NCBI GenBank assembly: GCA_027075325.1
Contig: JALTBN010000043.1
Span: forward strand, 48,325-112,324
Reading direction: 5' to 3'
Length of the DNA: 64,000 nt
Source: Thermococcus sp.
GTDB lineage: Archaea; Methanobacteriota_B; Thermococci; Thermococcales; Thermococcaceae
Under the pieces are notes generated by a model that was not told the DNA's origin, ran no database searches, and saw only the letters and a list, made by a program, of their open reading frames with translations. Position 1 is the first letter of the stretch. Each line of letters begins with the position of its first letter. A program made the translations under genes and the position numbers. Of the stretch, positions 41,393-50,771 are shown piece after piece.

Positions 41393-43248
41393 GCTTCATA
41401 CCTGCTGACTACATAATACCCCTCCTGCTGTTCGTTCCAGCGGTAAGTGGAGTACTTGCGTGGCTCTTCGACGTTAAGGGAATACGCGAGATACTGGGCC
41501 TCATCGGCGGCCTTACCCCGCTAACAGTAATTGCACTGGCCTACAACACCGTCCTGAATGGACCGATAAGCTACACCATCAATACGAGGGTATTCACACT
41601 CACGTTCCAGCTCAGCACCCTTACCTGGTACTTTGCCGCGGTGGCGGCCCTCGTTGCCTCAGCAATGGTATTTGGAATGGTTTCCACCAGCGGCAGCGGC
41701 TACGACTGGATGTTTGCCCTGCTGAGCGTCACCGGTGTACTCGGCGTCTTCGTGGCCAACGACTTCATCAGCTTCTTCCTGTTCTGGGAGCTCATGACCT
41801 TCGCCAGCTTCATGATGGTGCTCAAGAGGAACCGGCATGCATCGCTCAAGTACTTCGTCCTGAGCATAATAGGCGCCTACTCAATGATGCTGGCAATAGC
41901 CATGATATATGCCAAGACTGGAGCCCTTGATTTCGCAGGGGTAAGACAGGGCATGTATCTGCTGACCGCAACCCACGGGCTCAGCAAAGCCTATGTTGAT
42001 ACAATATACGTCCTGTTCCTCCTGGCATTCGGCGTTAAGGCTGGAACCTGGCCGCTCCACGTCTGGGCCCCAGATGCATACAGCGAGACCGACCAGAGCT
42101 ACACGACCTTCTTCAGCGGCGCCCTCAGCAAGGCCGGAGCCTACGGGTTCCTTCTCCTATACTTCCTAATCGGGGTCAGTCTCTACCAGGCCATCGGAAC
42201 CTTCCACGGTCATATCGGCTTCGCGTACATCATGGCGTGGATAGGCGCGATAACCGTCGTCGTTGCCAGCTTCCTTGCGGTTCTCCAGGAGGACATCAGA
42301 AAGCTCTTCGCCTACTCCTCAGTTGGTCAGGTTGGATACATCATCCTCGCCTTCGGGCTCGGTACTGGACTCGGCTTTGCTGGAGGCCTCTTCCACGTGC
42401 TCAGCCACGCCGTCTTCAAAGGCCTGTTCTGGCTCGTGACGGCTGCGATAATCCTGAGAACGGGCAAGACGGAGTTCAAGGACTTCGGTGGACTGGCCGA
42501 GAAGATGCCCATAACCTTCGCCATGGGACTCATAGCAGTGCTCAGCCTCGCAGGAATACCTCCAATGGCGGGTTTTGCCAGCAAGTGGCTCATCTACGAG
42601 GCAGCAATAAGCGCTCACATGCCCCTCGTTGCCGGGGCGATATTCCTCGGAAGTGCACTGGCGTTCGCCTACGTCGTCAGGTTCCTCTACTCCGTCTGGT
42701 TCGGTCAGAGGCCGAGCGACCTTGAGGATGTTCAGGAGGCACCGCTCCCGCTCATCATAGGCATGGCGATACTGGCGATACCCAACATCGTCTTTGGAGT
42801 GGCACCGGGTCTCGTCACTGAATACATCAACAAAATATTCGGAACGGATATCGTCGGTGGCAACTATTACAAACTCACCACCCCCACCGGAACCTACAAC
42901 GCCCTGACCGTCACCCTGCTCCTCATCGTGGGCCTCGCCATAGCCGGACTGATATACCTCTACGGCGCCAGGGCAAGGAAGATACCGGTCACCAACACCT
43001 ACCAGTCGGGTAACCCCGTAACCAACGAGTTCAACCTCAGCATGAGGAAGAACTTCTACAGGCCGCTCAAGGAAGCCCTCGGTTCCTGGCTGAAGATCAG
43101 CTTCGACAGGTTTTATGAAAGGGTCGCGAGGATGAGCGAGGATTTTGCGGATACCCTCCGGGAAGGTCTTTACAACGGAAACGTCCAGAGCTACGCCTGG
43201 TATCTGGCCATAATACTTCTCGTACTCGCTCTGTGGGGGGTGCTGTGA
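41389..43248 (+). CDS. mbxH': MBS complex second antiporter-like subunit MbxH'
   Basis: A 619-residue NuoL/MrpA-like membrane protein. LFWELMTFASFMMV near residue 133 has the channel Glu, FGVKAGTWPLHVWAPDAYSE near 218 the conserved Lys region, and QEDIRKLFAYSSVGQVGY near 302 the next. A long C-terminal segment (about 530-600) with amphipathic and charged stretches ends in a last membrane helix, recalling the lateral helix of NuoL-type subunits. The duplicated H/H' pair distinguishes MBS from the MBH hydrogenase. Confidence 0.9.
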   Translation: MSFIPADYIIPLLLFVPAVSGVLAWLFDVKGIREILGLIGGLTPLTVIALAYNTVLNGPISYTINTRVFTLTFQLSTLTWYFAAVAALVASAMVFGMVSTSGSGYDWMFALLSVTGVLGVFVANDFISFFLFWELMTFASFMMVLKRNRHASLKYFVLSIIGAYSMMLAIAMIYAKTGALDFAGVRQGMYLLTATHGLSKAYVDTIYVLFLLAFGVKAGTWPLHVWAPDAYSETDQSYTTFFSGALSKAGAYGFLLLYFLIGVSLYQAIGTFHGHIGFAYIMAWIGAITVVVASFLAVLQEDIRKLFAYSSVGQVGYIILAFGLGTGLGFAGGLFHVLSHAVFKGLFWLVTAAIILRTGKTEFKDFGGLAEKMPITFAMGLIAVLSLAGIPPMAGFASKWLIYEAAISAHMPLVAGAIFLGSALAFAYVVRFLYSVWFGQRPSDLEDVQEAPLPLIIGMAILAIPNIVFGVAPGLVTEYINKIFGTDIVGGNYYKLTTPTGTYNALTVTLLLIVGLAIAGLIYLYGARARKIPVTNTYQSGNPVTNEFNLSMRKNFYRPLKEALGSWLKISFDRFYERVARMSEDFADTLREGLYNGNVQSYAWYLAIILLVLALWGVL

Positions 43249-44142
43249 ATGATAGACTGGAAACTCATACTGGAAGCAATAGGAATACTGATCTACGCCA
43301 CGTTCATGGGCTTCATCTTTATGGGTATAGAGAGGAAGGCCATGGCCAGGATACAGAGAAGGGTTGGCCCACCCATCTACCAGCCGCTCATAGACACCCT
43401 TAAGCTCCTCGGCAAGAAGGAGAGCGTCAGCCACGGCTTCATCTACGACTTTGGACCGATATTCGCCCTTGGAGCCACGATAACGGCGCTCCTCTTCATC
43501 CCGATAGCGAACTTCAGACTATTCAGTAGTAACGCTGACCTCATCGTCGTCGCCTACCTGCTTGAGGTGCCGATGCTTGGAATAATGCTCGGTGCAATGA
43601 GCTCAGGCAACCCGTTCTCAGCGCTGGGTGTTCAGCGTGGTCTCCTGACCATGGTGGCCATGCAGCTCCCCTACGGTCTTGCGATAATAGCCCTCATCCA
43701 GCACTGGGGAACATTCAAGTTGAGCGAAATAACGGCCCTTCAGCAGATTCACGGATGGAGCATAACGGTTCCAGCGCTGCTCTTAGCACTGATAGTCTTT
43801 GACATAGTCTTCCAGGCAATGCTCGGCCTTGAGCCGTTCGACATAATCCCAGCACCGGCGGAAATCTCGATGGGTCCCATGGTCGAGTACGGCGGCAAGC
43901 ATGCGGCACTGCTCTTCACCCAGCATGCAATACAGCTCTTCGCGGAAACGACGTTCTTCACCATACTGTTCCTCGGAGGGGCAAGCAACCTCCTCGAGCT
44001 CCTCATTAAACAGCTCGCAGTGCTCTTCATATCAATATTCATAGCCAGCATCTACCCAAGGTTCACAATCGACCAGGCGGCCAAGTTCTTCTGGAAGTGG
44101 CCAACGATAATAGGAATAATCGCAGTACTCCTGACGATGTGA
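43249..44142 (+). CDS. mbxM: MBS complex subunit MbxM (NuoH-like)
   Basis: A 297-residue protein with eight membrane helices. RIQRRVGPPIYQPLIDTLKLLGK near 35 (in part) is the NuoH/HycD signature, and GLEPFDIIPAPAEISMGPMVEYGG near 195 (in part) the second conserved loop with acidic residues at the peripheral-arm junction. It links the electron-transfer arm to the ion-pumping module. It starts at the base after the mbxH' stop. Confidence 0.92.
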   Translation: MIDWKLILEAIGILIYATFMGFIFMGIERKAMARIQRRVGPPIYQPLIDTLKLLGKKESVSHGFIYDFGPIFALGATITALLFIPIANFRLFSSNADLIVVAYLLEVPMLGIMLGAMSSGNPFSALGVQRGLLTMVAMQLPYGLAIIALIQHWGTFKLSEITALQQIHGWSITVPALLLALIVFDIVFQAMLGLEPFDIIPAPAEISMGPMVEYGGKHAALLFTQHAIQLFAETTFFTILFLGGASNLLELLIKQLAVLFISIFIASIYPRFTIDQAAKFFWKWPTIIGIIAVLLTM

Positions 44143-44152
44143 GGTGAGGATA

Positions 44153-44743
44153 ATGAGCGAGATTCAGAACGGTGATGTAATGCACTATGAATTGAAGGAG
44201 TTTCAGGTCTTCGAGCCCCTGTTCAGGTGGGCGAGAAAGAAGAGCCTCTGGATAGTGGCGTTCTGTACGGGCTGCGGCGGTATAGAAATGCCGCCGCTCG
44301 CCACTGCCAGGTACGACTTCGAGCGCTTTGGTGTCATGCCCAACCCGGCCCCGAGGATGGGTGACCTCTTCCTCATCACGGGCTACGTGACGCCGAAGAC
44401 CCTCAAAAGAATAATCATAACCTACGAGATGATGCAGGACCCGAAGTACATCCTGGCCCACGGCTCCTGCCCGATCAACGGCGGCGTCTACTGGGACTCC
44501 TACAACGTCGTCAAGCAGCTCGACAAGTACATACCCATCGATGTTGCCATAGCCGGCTGTATGCCGAGGGCTGAAGCTGTTATGGACGGGATAACCACCA
44601 TCATGAAGAAGATAGAAGACGGAACCGCCGACGGATGGAAGAGGTACAGGGAGAACTACGAATACTACAGGAAGAACCAGGACGAACTGTTTGGTGAAGG
44701 GTGGCGCGAGAAGGACGCGAGGAGGTGGCTCGCATGGATATGA
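44153..44743 (+). CDS. mbxJ: MBS complex subunit MbxJ (NuoB-like)
   Basis: A 196-residue iron-sulfur subunit with one [4Fe-4S] cluster. Cysteines are in FCTGCGGIEMP near 41, GSCPINGGVYW near 105 and AGCMPRAEA near 142. This cluster is the proximal cluster at the reactive site. The ATG at 44153 follows GAGGTGAGGATA. The C-terminal helix (RRKDARRWLA-like) is basic. It overlaps mbxK by 10 bases. Confidence 0.92.
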   Translation: MSEIQNGDVMHYELKEFQVFEPLFRWARKKSLWIVAFCTGCGGIEMPPLATARYDFERFGVMPNPAPRMGDLFLITGYVTPKTLKRIIITYEMMQDPKYILAHGSCPINGGVYWDSYNVVKQLDKYIPIDVAIAGCMPRAEAVMDGITTIMKKIEDGTADGWKRYRENYEYYRKNQDELFGEGWREKDARRWLAWI

Positions 44744-45306
44744 ACGAGAAGCCGAAGGTTGAGGAGAAGGTCGAGGAGACCAGGCCCGAGCTCCCGGACA
44801 CCAAAGAGGGAAGGCTCGTTAAGGCGATCGTCGAGAAGGCCCCCTACGCTGAAGGAAGCGTCAGACGCGAGAGGCGCGTCGAGTTCAAAGTTCCGGCCGA
44901 GAGGATACACGAGTTCCTTGAGCTCGCGAGCGAGAAGTTTGAGATGCTCATGCAGATAAGCACCGTTGACTGGTTAAAGGAGGGCGAGTTCGAGCTCGTC
45001 TACCAGCTCTGGAGCGTCAGTGAGAGCGTCCACGCCTTCGTCAGGACGAGAACACCGAGGGACGACGCGAAACTCCCAACCGTCATGGACATCTGGCCGG
45101 TTGCGGAGACCTACGAGAGAGAAGCGCATGAGTTCTTCGGAATCATCTTCGAGGGCAATCCGCGCCTTGGGCCCTTCATCCTCGAGCCGAGGGAGTACGA
45201 GAAGCACCCCCTCAGGAAGGACTTCAACACGCTCGGCTACGTCAAAACCATTTATGGAGAAGACTTCGACCGCTATGATGAGAGCAAGACCAACTACGTG
45301 ATATGA
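44734..45306 (+). CDS. mbxK: MBS complex subunit MbxK (NuoC-like)
   Basis: A 190-residue protein. A charged N-terminal extension (about 1-45, EKPKVEEKVEETRPE) precedes the NuoC-type alpha/beta domain (about 50-185). YEREAHEFFGIIFEGNPRLG (near 125) with a following RKDF is the signature of the 30-kDa subunit family. The ATG at 44734 follows GGAGGTGG, and ATG 44740 is an alternative. It is a structural partner of MbxL. Confidence 0.9.
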   Translation: MDMNEKPKVEEKVEETRPELPDTKEGRLVKAIVEKAPYAEGSVRRERRVEFKVPAERIHEFLELASEKFEMLMQISTVDWLKEGEFELVYQLWSVSESVHAFVRTRTPRDDAKLPTVMDIWPVAETYEREAHEFFGIIFEGNPRLGPFILEPREYEKHPLRKDFNTLGYVKTIYGEDFDRYDESKTNYVI

Positions 45307-45316
45307 GGTGATGATC

Positions 45317-46501
45317 ATGACTAACCTTGAGGTTCCGCGCGAACTGAGAGAAGAGGCAAAGGGGCACGACATGTACCTCCACCCGATAGACAAGGACACC
45401 TACGAGCTGTTCTTCGGCCCGCAGCACATGGCGACGGAGAACTTCAGCATAATCCTGAAGATGGACGGCAACAGGATAGAGAGGGCCATAGTCAACCCCG
45501 GCTTTCTCCACAGGGGTTTTGAAAAGCTCTCCGAGCACAGGCCCTACTTCAGCAACATAGCCCTCATACTGCGTATCTGCGTCCCCGAGAGCGACGTGCC
45601 GGAGAACATCTACTCAATGGCCGTCGACGAGATAGTCGGCTGGGAGGTCCCGGACAGGGCCCAGTGGATAAGGACCGTCGTCCTCGAGATGGCGAGGATG
45701 AGCGCCTGGATGTTCTGGATAATGGGCTTTGGAAATGAGATAGGTCTCTACACAGCCGGACAGTGGGCTGCAGCCTACCGTGAGAGGTTCATGCGCCTCT
45801 TTGAGGAGCTCACCGGTGGAAGGGTCTACCACATCTACACCGTCCCCGGTGGAGTCAGAAGGGACATACCGGGCGACAAGTGGCTGAGGCAGCTCAGGGA
45901 CACCGTCGAGTACATCAAGGGTAAGATGAAGGACTTCGACGAGATACTCTTCGACAACTACGTGATGTTCGAGAGGACTGAGGGAGTCGGGACTATGGAC
46001 AAGAAGTTCGCTCTCAAGCACGCGGTAACCGGGCCGAACCTCAGGGCCGTCGGCGTTCCCTACGATGTGAGAAAGGACGACCCGTATCTCTACTACCCGG
46101 AGCTTGACTTTGAGGTCCCTGTCCTAAAGGAGGGGGACAGCCTCGCCAGAACCCTCGTCAGGAGGTACGAGATGGAGCAGGACCTCTACATTCTCGAGCA
46201 GCTCCTCGACATGGGGCCGCCGAGCGGGCCTCACATGGTTCAGGACGCCAGGCTCAAGGCCCTCCCGAGGTTCAAACCGCCCAAGGGAGACGCCTACGCA
46301 CACGTCGAGAGCACAAAAGGCGACTTTGGAGCCTACGTCGTCAGCGACGGAACCCACAAGCCCTACAGAGCACACTTCCGCGGTCCGAGCCAGAGCCACG
46401 GCGTTACAGTGCTTGAAGAGCTCCTGAAGGGAGCGCGCCTTGCGGACGTCCCGGTCATATTGAAGACCCTTGACAACTGCCCGCCGGACATAGACAGGTG
46501 A
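45317..46501 (+). CDS. mbxL: MBS complex catalytic-arm subunit MbxL (NuoD-like, no NiFe site)
   Basis: A 394-residue homolog of the [NiFe] hydrogenase large subunit. NPGFLHRGFEKLSEHRPYF near residue 58 and ARMSAWMFWIMGFGNEIG near 128 are conserved. In NiFe enzymes two CxxC pairs hold the metal. Here the first site reads RICVPESDV and the last reads LDNCPPDIDR, so one Cys of each pair is missing and no NiFe centre can form. That is the known difference between MBS and MBH. The ATG at 45317 follows GAGGTGATGATC. Confidence 0.92.
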   Translation: MTNLEVPRELREEAKGHDMYLHPIDKDTYELFFGPQHMATENFSIILKMDGNRIERAIVNPGFLHRGFEKLSEHRPYFSNIALILRICVPESDVPENIYSMAVDEIVGWEVPDRAQWIRTVVLEMARMSAWMFWIMGFGNEIGLYTAGQWAAAYRERFMRLFEELTGGRVYHIYTVPGGVRRDIPGDKWLRQLRDTVEYIKGKMKDFDEILFDNYVMFERTEGVGTMDKKFALKHAVTGPNLRAVGVPYDVRKDDPYLYYPELDFEVPVLKEGDSLARTLVRRYEMEQDLYILEQLLDMGPPSGPHMVQDARLKALPRFKPPKGDAYAHVESTKGDFGAYVVSDGTHKPYRAHFRGPSQSHGVTVLEELLKGARLADVPVILKTLDNCPPDIDR

Positions 46502-46506
46502 TGAAG

Positions 46507-47166
46507 ATGCCCGCGAGAGTCGTTGGAGAAGAAAAGGTCAAGATCAAGAAGTCATTCGTTAAGCCCTGGATGGGCATCAAGTACCTCTTCAAGAAGCCCG
46601 TAACCATCAAGATACCCTATGAGAAGATAGAGCCGGCACCGAAGTACAGGGGATTCCACACACTCGACTGGAAGAAGTGCATCGGCTGTAACTTCTGCGG
46701 CCAGATATGCCCGGCCAGGGCCATTGAGATGACGTGGATAGAGGTAGATGGCCAGATGGAGAAGAGGCCGCACCCCAAGGTGGACTATGGAAGGTGCACC
46801 TTCTGCCAGTTCTGCGTCGACGTCTGCCCGACGGGAGCGCTCGGATTCAGCGAGAACTTCTACCTGGCCACAGGGGGCTTTGAAGAGGACCTTGAGCTTT
46901 ACGACTGGGTTCCGATACACCCGGACAAGATTAAAGAACTCAACGAGCGCTTTGGAGACTATCGCTTCCCCGTTGATAGAATAAAGTTCAACAGGGAGAC
47001 CAGAGAGGTCACATACTACCTCCGCGATGGTTCAACCATAGAGTTCAAGATACTCGGTTACGGCCTTAGACCACCGAAGCCCCCCGCCAAGCCCAAGCCC
47101 GCGGCAAAGCCCGCTGAAAAGCCGGCCGAGAAGGAAGAGCCCAAGGCAGAGGAAAAGAAGGAGTGA
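46507..47166 (+). CDS. mbxN: MBS complex ferredoxin-like subunit MbxN (NuoI-like)
   Basis: A 219-residue iron-sulfur protein, last of the operon. Two [4Fe-4S] motifs: CIGCNFCGQICP near 58 and CTFCQFCVDVCP near 97. A C-terminal tail of about 40 residues is almost only Pro, Lys, Ala and Glu (KPPAKPKPAAKP). It accepts electrons from ferredoxin and passes them to MbxJ. The ATG at 46507 follows AGGTGATGAAG; the frame overlaps the mbxL stop. Confidence 0.92.
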   Translation: MPARVVGEEKVKIKKSFVKPWMGIKYLFKKPVTIKIPYEKIEPAPKYRGFHTLDWKKCIGCNFCGQICPARAIEMTWIEVDGQMEKRPHPKVDYGRCTFCQFCVDVCPTGALGFSENFYLATGGFEEDLELYDWVPIHPDKIKELNERFGDYRFPVDRIKFNRETREVTYYLRDGSTIEFKILGYGLRPPKPPAKPKPAAKPAEKPAEKEEPKAEEKKE

Positions 47167-47217
47167 ACCTTTCCTTTTTCTTCTTCCAAACGTTGTGACG
47201 GGCTAAAACGTCCGAGC

Positions 47218-48561
47218 TTACCATCCCTGCACTTTCTTCAAAACACTGTCCGGAACCTTCCCTTCTTCGACGTCCTCGATCGCCTCTTCGAGCCTCTCAA
47301 GCCCCTCCTCAAGGAGTTCCTCCTCTATCGTGAGCGGGGGCTGTATCCTGAGCACGTTGCCCTGGAGGAAGGCAACTATGAGGCCAAGCTCGTAGGCCCT
47401 CCAGACAATCTTTCTGGCCTCGTCATAGGCTCTCTCCTTCGTCTCCCTGTCCTTCACGAGATCGACGCCGAGCATGAGGCCGAGGCCGCGGACATCGCCT
47501 ATCAGCTCGTGCCGCTTTTTCATCGCGTTAAGCTTTCTCTTTGCACGCTTTCCAAGCCTCTCTGCCCTCTCCAGGAGGTTCCTCTCTTCTATCTCTTCAA
47601 TTACCGCGAGGGCTGCACTGCTAGCAACCGGGTTTCCTGAGAGCGTAAATGCGTGACCCATCGGGGGAATCGAGTCCATTATCTCGGCCCTGCCGATTAT
47701 TGCGCTTATCGGAAGGCCACCGCCAAGGGGCTTGGCAAGGGTCACCAAATCGGGTTCAACGCCGAAGTGCTCTATCGCGAACCACCTGCCGGTCCTTCCG
47801 AGGCCGCTCTGGACTTCGTCCACCGCGAGCAGAATACCGTGCTCGTCCAGGATCCGCTTCAGTCTTTTGAAGTAGCCCTTGGGAGGAACGACCATGCCGG
47901 CATCGCCCTGAACCGGCTCAGCCATCAAAACGGCAACGCCGTCCGCGTGAACCTCGCCCTCGAACTTCTCCTTGAGGTACTCCAAACACTCCATCCTGCA
48001 CTTTCCAGGCTCTTTACCGAAGGGACAGCGGTAGCAGTTTGGGTAGGGTATGAAGTGAACATCGCTGAGCTGGCCGACCTTGGAGCGAACCTCGAAGTCG
48101 AGGCCGGTGATGCTCATCGCCCCGTAGGTCGAGCCGTAGTAGCTCCGAAGGTAACTTAAAACGGCCCTTCTGCCGGTGTAGGCCCTCGCGAACTTTATGG
48201 CACCATCGTTGGCGTCGCTCCCGCTGAGGCCGAGGGAGACCTTCACCCCACCCATTGGGGCTATCTCGGCGAGCTTCTCAGCCAAGAGGAGAGGCTCCAC
48301 CGGAAAGCCGTAGATGAACGTGAAGTGCAGAAGTCTGTCAGCGGTCCTCTTCACGGCCTCGACAACGCGTGGGTTGTTGTGACCGACGTTCTGAACTGCA
48401 GCGTCGCTCAGGAAGTCTATGTACTCCCTCCCCTCGATGTCCCAGACGCGGGCGTTCTCTGCCCTTGCCGGGACTATGGGGGCGTATGTAACGCGTGAGG
48501 CCCGGGGGAAGATCCGAGAGTATCTTTCAACAACGTTCTTCACATTCTCAGGAAACCCCAT
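47218..48561 (-). CDS. Class III PLP-dependent aminotransferase or amino-acid racemase
   Basis: A 447-residue fold-type I PLP enzyme. [18 protein letters not shown] near 108 binds phosphate, [10 protein letters not shown] near 140, [17 protein letters not shown] near 245 includes the PLP Asp, and [13 protein letters not shown] near 273 the Schiff-base Lys. Thermococcales have several such paralogs; some were shown to be omega-aminotransferases, others racemases (for example leucine/methionine racemase and alanine/serine racemase). The position next to the mbx operon and an Lrp gene recalls the leucine/methionine racemase locus of T. kodakarensis, but this is from memory. Activity cannot be decided from sequence. 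Confidence 0.82.
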   Translation of the reverse strand: MGFPENVKNVVERYSRIFPRASRVTYAPIVPARAENARVWDIEGREYIDFLSDAAVQNVGHNNPRVVEAVKRTADRLLHFTFIYGFPVEPLLLAEKLAEIAPMGGVKVSLGLSGSDANDGAIKFARAYTGRRAVLSYLRSYYGSTYGAMSITGLDFEVRSKVGQLSDVHFIPYPNCYRCPFGKEPGKCRMECLEYLKEKFEGEVHADGVAVLMAEPVQGDAGMVVPPKGYFKRLKRILDEHGILLAVDEVQSGLGRTGRWFAIEHFGVEPDLVTLAKPLGGGLPISAIIGRAEIMDSIPPMGHAFTLSGNPVASSAALAVIEEIEERNLLERAERLGKRAKRKLNAMKKRHELIGDVRGLGLMLGVDLVKDRETKERAYDEARKIVWRAYELGLIVAFLQGNVLRIQPPLTIEEELLEEGLERLEEAIEDVEEGKVPDSVLKKVQGW

Positions 48562-48678
48562 GCTCCCACCTTACTGCCATACGCTTTTGAAACTAATAGC
48601 GATTTCGGCAGAATTTTGCGTATTTAGTTGAAAAACTTAAAAACAAAATAATAAACCAACAAAAATTGAGGTGAGAAC

Positions 48679-49140
48679 ATGCGCGATAGTGAGCAGCTTG
48701 ACAGTCTCGACAGGATGATACTTAACATCCTCCAGGAGGACGGGAGGGCCAGCTACTCGGAGATAGCGAGAAGACTTAAGGTGCCTGAATCGACCGTCCG
48801 CCTCCGCATCAAAAAGCTCGTCGAGAGGGGGATAATCAGGAAGTTCGCCGCTTTGATAAATCCCTTCAAGGCCGGCTACTCGATTGTTGCCTTCATAGCG
48901 GTCGACGTAGAACCGAGCAGGGTGAAGACGGCTGCTGAGGAACTGAGCAGACTCCCTGAGGTAGACGTTCTCGGCATAGCCACCGGTGCCCACGACATCC
49001 TGATGCAGGTTACCGTCAGGGATCTCCAAGAGCTTGAGAACTTCCTAATCGAGAAGCTGGGGAAGGTGAAGGGGATAAGGAGCACTGAGACATCTATCCT
49101 GACCAGCGTCCGCAAGTGGGGCTACGCTAGGGTGTTTTGA
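48679..49140 (+). CDS. Lrp/AsnC family transcriptional regulator, divergent from the PLP enzyme
   Basis: A 153-residue protein. The helix-turn-helix (about 8-55) reads LDRMILNILQEDGRASYSEIARRL then PESTVRLRIKKL. The RAM domain (about 70-145) has GIATGAHDILMQVTV and GKVKGIRSTET. It shares a spacer of 117 bases with the divergent aminotransferase/racemase gene, so it is probably its amino-acid-responsive regulator and may also regulate itself. A TATA-like ACTTAAAAAC lies near 48627, and GAGGTGAGAAC precedes the ATG. Confidence 0.85.
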   Translation: MRDSEQLDSLDRMILNILQEDGRASYSEIARRLKVPESTVRLRIKKLVERGIIRKFAALINPFKAGYSIVAFIAVDVEPSRVKTAAEELSRLPEVDVLGIATGAHDILMQVTVRDLQELENFLIEKLGKVKGIRSTETSILTSVRKWGYARVF

Positions 49141-49154
49141 GAAAGGAGAAGAGG

Positions 49155-50771
49155 TCAGCCAAGAATGACCTGAAGGACCGCTTCATCTCCAGGTTTCAGC
49201 TCCTCCACCTCCCATATCACTTTGGAGCCTTCAATCCGAGCTTTACCCCTCGTGGTCCTAACCTCGACGGCGTTCATAGCCCCCTCCCAGAGGAAGTTCC
49301 TGAGGGAAACCAGACGGGGGGCCCTGAGCTTCACGAAGTAGTACCTGCCAAGTTCCTCCTCTATTATGTGCGGGCGGAAGAACGAGAGATAAATCCCGCC
49401 CACAAGGAGAGCCGCCGAAACTCCAAGTACAAAAGCCTCAACGAGCAGGGAGCCTTTCTCTGGGGAAGCTGGTGGTGTGGGAGTGGTCGTCGTTGGAATG
49501 GTTGAAGAAATGGGGGGTGCGGTCGTGGAGGATGAGCTTGTCGTGGTTTTATGGGTTGAACTCGTGGTCGTTACAGAACTCCACGTGCTGGTTATGGATA
49601 GGGTAACGACTGTCCCCACGTACCCCACCGCAGTTGCGGAGATGGAAACTGGACCGTAGCCGAGTGCATCCAAGGAGAGCTTCGCTGTGCCATCCTCCCC
49701 GGTTATGGCTGTATACTCACCCCTGGCGGAAGTTATTGAGAGGGTAACGTTTGGAACCGGGTTGCCGTAGGAATCCACAACCCGAATGAGAAGGTTTCTC
49801 CCGGAGACCGTGGTGTTCACCAGGAGTTGCCCCACTGTAACGGGGATTTTTTTGATGACCCCGTCCAGGTCGAGGGTAACGTTGTAAGTTCCGGGCTCCT
49901 TAGTTGGATAAACGGCCAGCCCATTCCCGTTTGTCTCAAGCTTTACTCCATCGAAGCTCACTGGAATTCCCGCCACAGGAGTGCCGTTTGAGAGAAGGAT
50001 CCGCACGCGAACGGCCCCATCGGAGTACCACACGGTATAGTTGAAGTTCCTCCTGTACACCGCGAAGCTCTTCCTGACCTCACGGTAGATGCCGGAGAGG
50101 TTGGCGGAGAAGAAAACAGTGTATATCCCTGTTTTTGGTTTCTCCAGCTTCATTGAGTACTTCCAGGTGCCTCCCGGAGGCAGGGGGTATATTTCAGCAT
50201 GCTGGTCAACGAGCGTACTGTTCCTGTAGACCTTCACCCATATCGGGCCCGTCAGAACGTCGTTGGAGTAGCTGACGATTGAAAAGTTCATGATGACATC
50301 GTGTCCGTAGATATAACTATATCCGACATCCGCCTCCATCGTGTACTCAACGTAGGGCTTAACCGTGACCGTCATGTTCTTTTCCACTGTGAAGTTGCCC
50401 CAGAATCCGAGAACAGTCAGGTTGTAAGTCCCGGATGGAACCTCAGGAACTCTGAGCGTCAGGTCAAAGACCCTGCTCTCGTGGGGACCGACTGGGATCG
50501 TCTTGTTTACGACGTAGAGGCCTCCACCCGCTGCCCACTTCAGGATAACACTCATGTTTTCCAGACTCCCGTTCAGGAGGTTGGTCACCCTGACCGGAAT
50601 CGTTACCGCGCTTCCGGGAAGCACTTCGATGTTGTTCTGAAGGGGCTGGAGAATGAATGGAAGCCCTGATTGAACCGCGGAAGCATTCCCCGTTGTTGAG
50701 AGTACGGGTATAATGAGTATGGCCACAAGGAGAAGGACTTTAACAAACACGGGGATTTCAGTTTTCTCCAC
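49155..50771 (-). CDS. Exported multi-Ig-like-domain protein with C-terminal membrane anchor
   Basis: A 538-residue protein. A signal peptide (about 1-35, KVLLLVAILIIPVLSTTG) is followed by 3-4 beta-sandwich repeats: NEW3-like (PGSAVTIPVRVTN, near 55), a CARDB-like one (EADVGYSYIYGHDVIM) and bacterial-Ig/carboxypeptidase-regulatory-like repeats (LLSNGTPVAGIPVSFDG; VDSYGNPVPNVTLSI). A Ser/Thr-rich stalk (about 395-440), a membrane helix (about 448-468) and a cytosolic beta-rich tail of about 70 residues end it. GTG at 50771 after GGAGGTG is the start, overlapping hjc by 14 bases. Export with an inside tail suggests a surface scaffold or sensor; the function is unknown. Confidence 0.72.
   Translation of the reverse strand: MEKTEIPVFVKVLLLVAILIIPVLSTTGNASAVQSGLPFILQPLQNNIEVLPGSAVTIPVRVTNLLNGSLENMSVILKWAAGGGLYVVNKTIPVGPHESRVFDLTLRVPEVPSGTYNLTVLGFWGNFTVEKNMTVTVKPYVEYTMEADVGYSYIYGHDVIMNFSIVSYSNDVLTGPIWVKVYRNSTLVDQHAEIYPLPPGGTWKYSMKLEKPKTGIYTVFFSANLSGIYREVRKSFAVYRRNFNYTVWYSDGAVRVRILLSNGTPVAGIPVSFDGVKLETNGNGLAVYPTKEPGTYNVTLDLDGVIKKIPVTVGQLLVNTTVSGRNLLIRVVDSYGNPVPNVTLSITSARGEYTAITGEDGTAKLSLDALGYGPVSISATAVGYVGTVVTLSITSTWSSVTTTSSTHKTTTSSSSTTAPPISSTIPTTTTPTPPASPEKGSLLVEAFVLGVSAALLVGGIYLSFFRPHIIEEELGRYYFVKLRAPRLVSLRNFLWEGAMNAVEVRTTRGKARIEGSKVIWEVEELKPGDEAVLQVILG

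Noticed and set aside
42319..43434. Long minus-strand frame opposite mbxH' and mbxM
   Set aside because: The plus strand holds highly conserved complex subunits; the antisense product shows no domain and no start signal.
43249..46501. The operon as a membrane-bound [NiFe] hydrogenase (MBH)
   Set aside because: MbxL lacks the CxxC pairs, there are two H-type antiporter subunits and a fused E/F subunit, all marks of MBS/Mbx.
47218..48561. Naming the class III PLP enzyme as leucine/methionine racemase or ornithine aminotransferase
   Set aside because: Paralogs with different activities share all visible motifs; only the neighbourhood hints at one, so no symbol was given.
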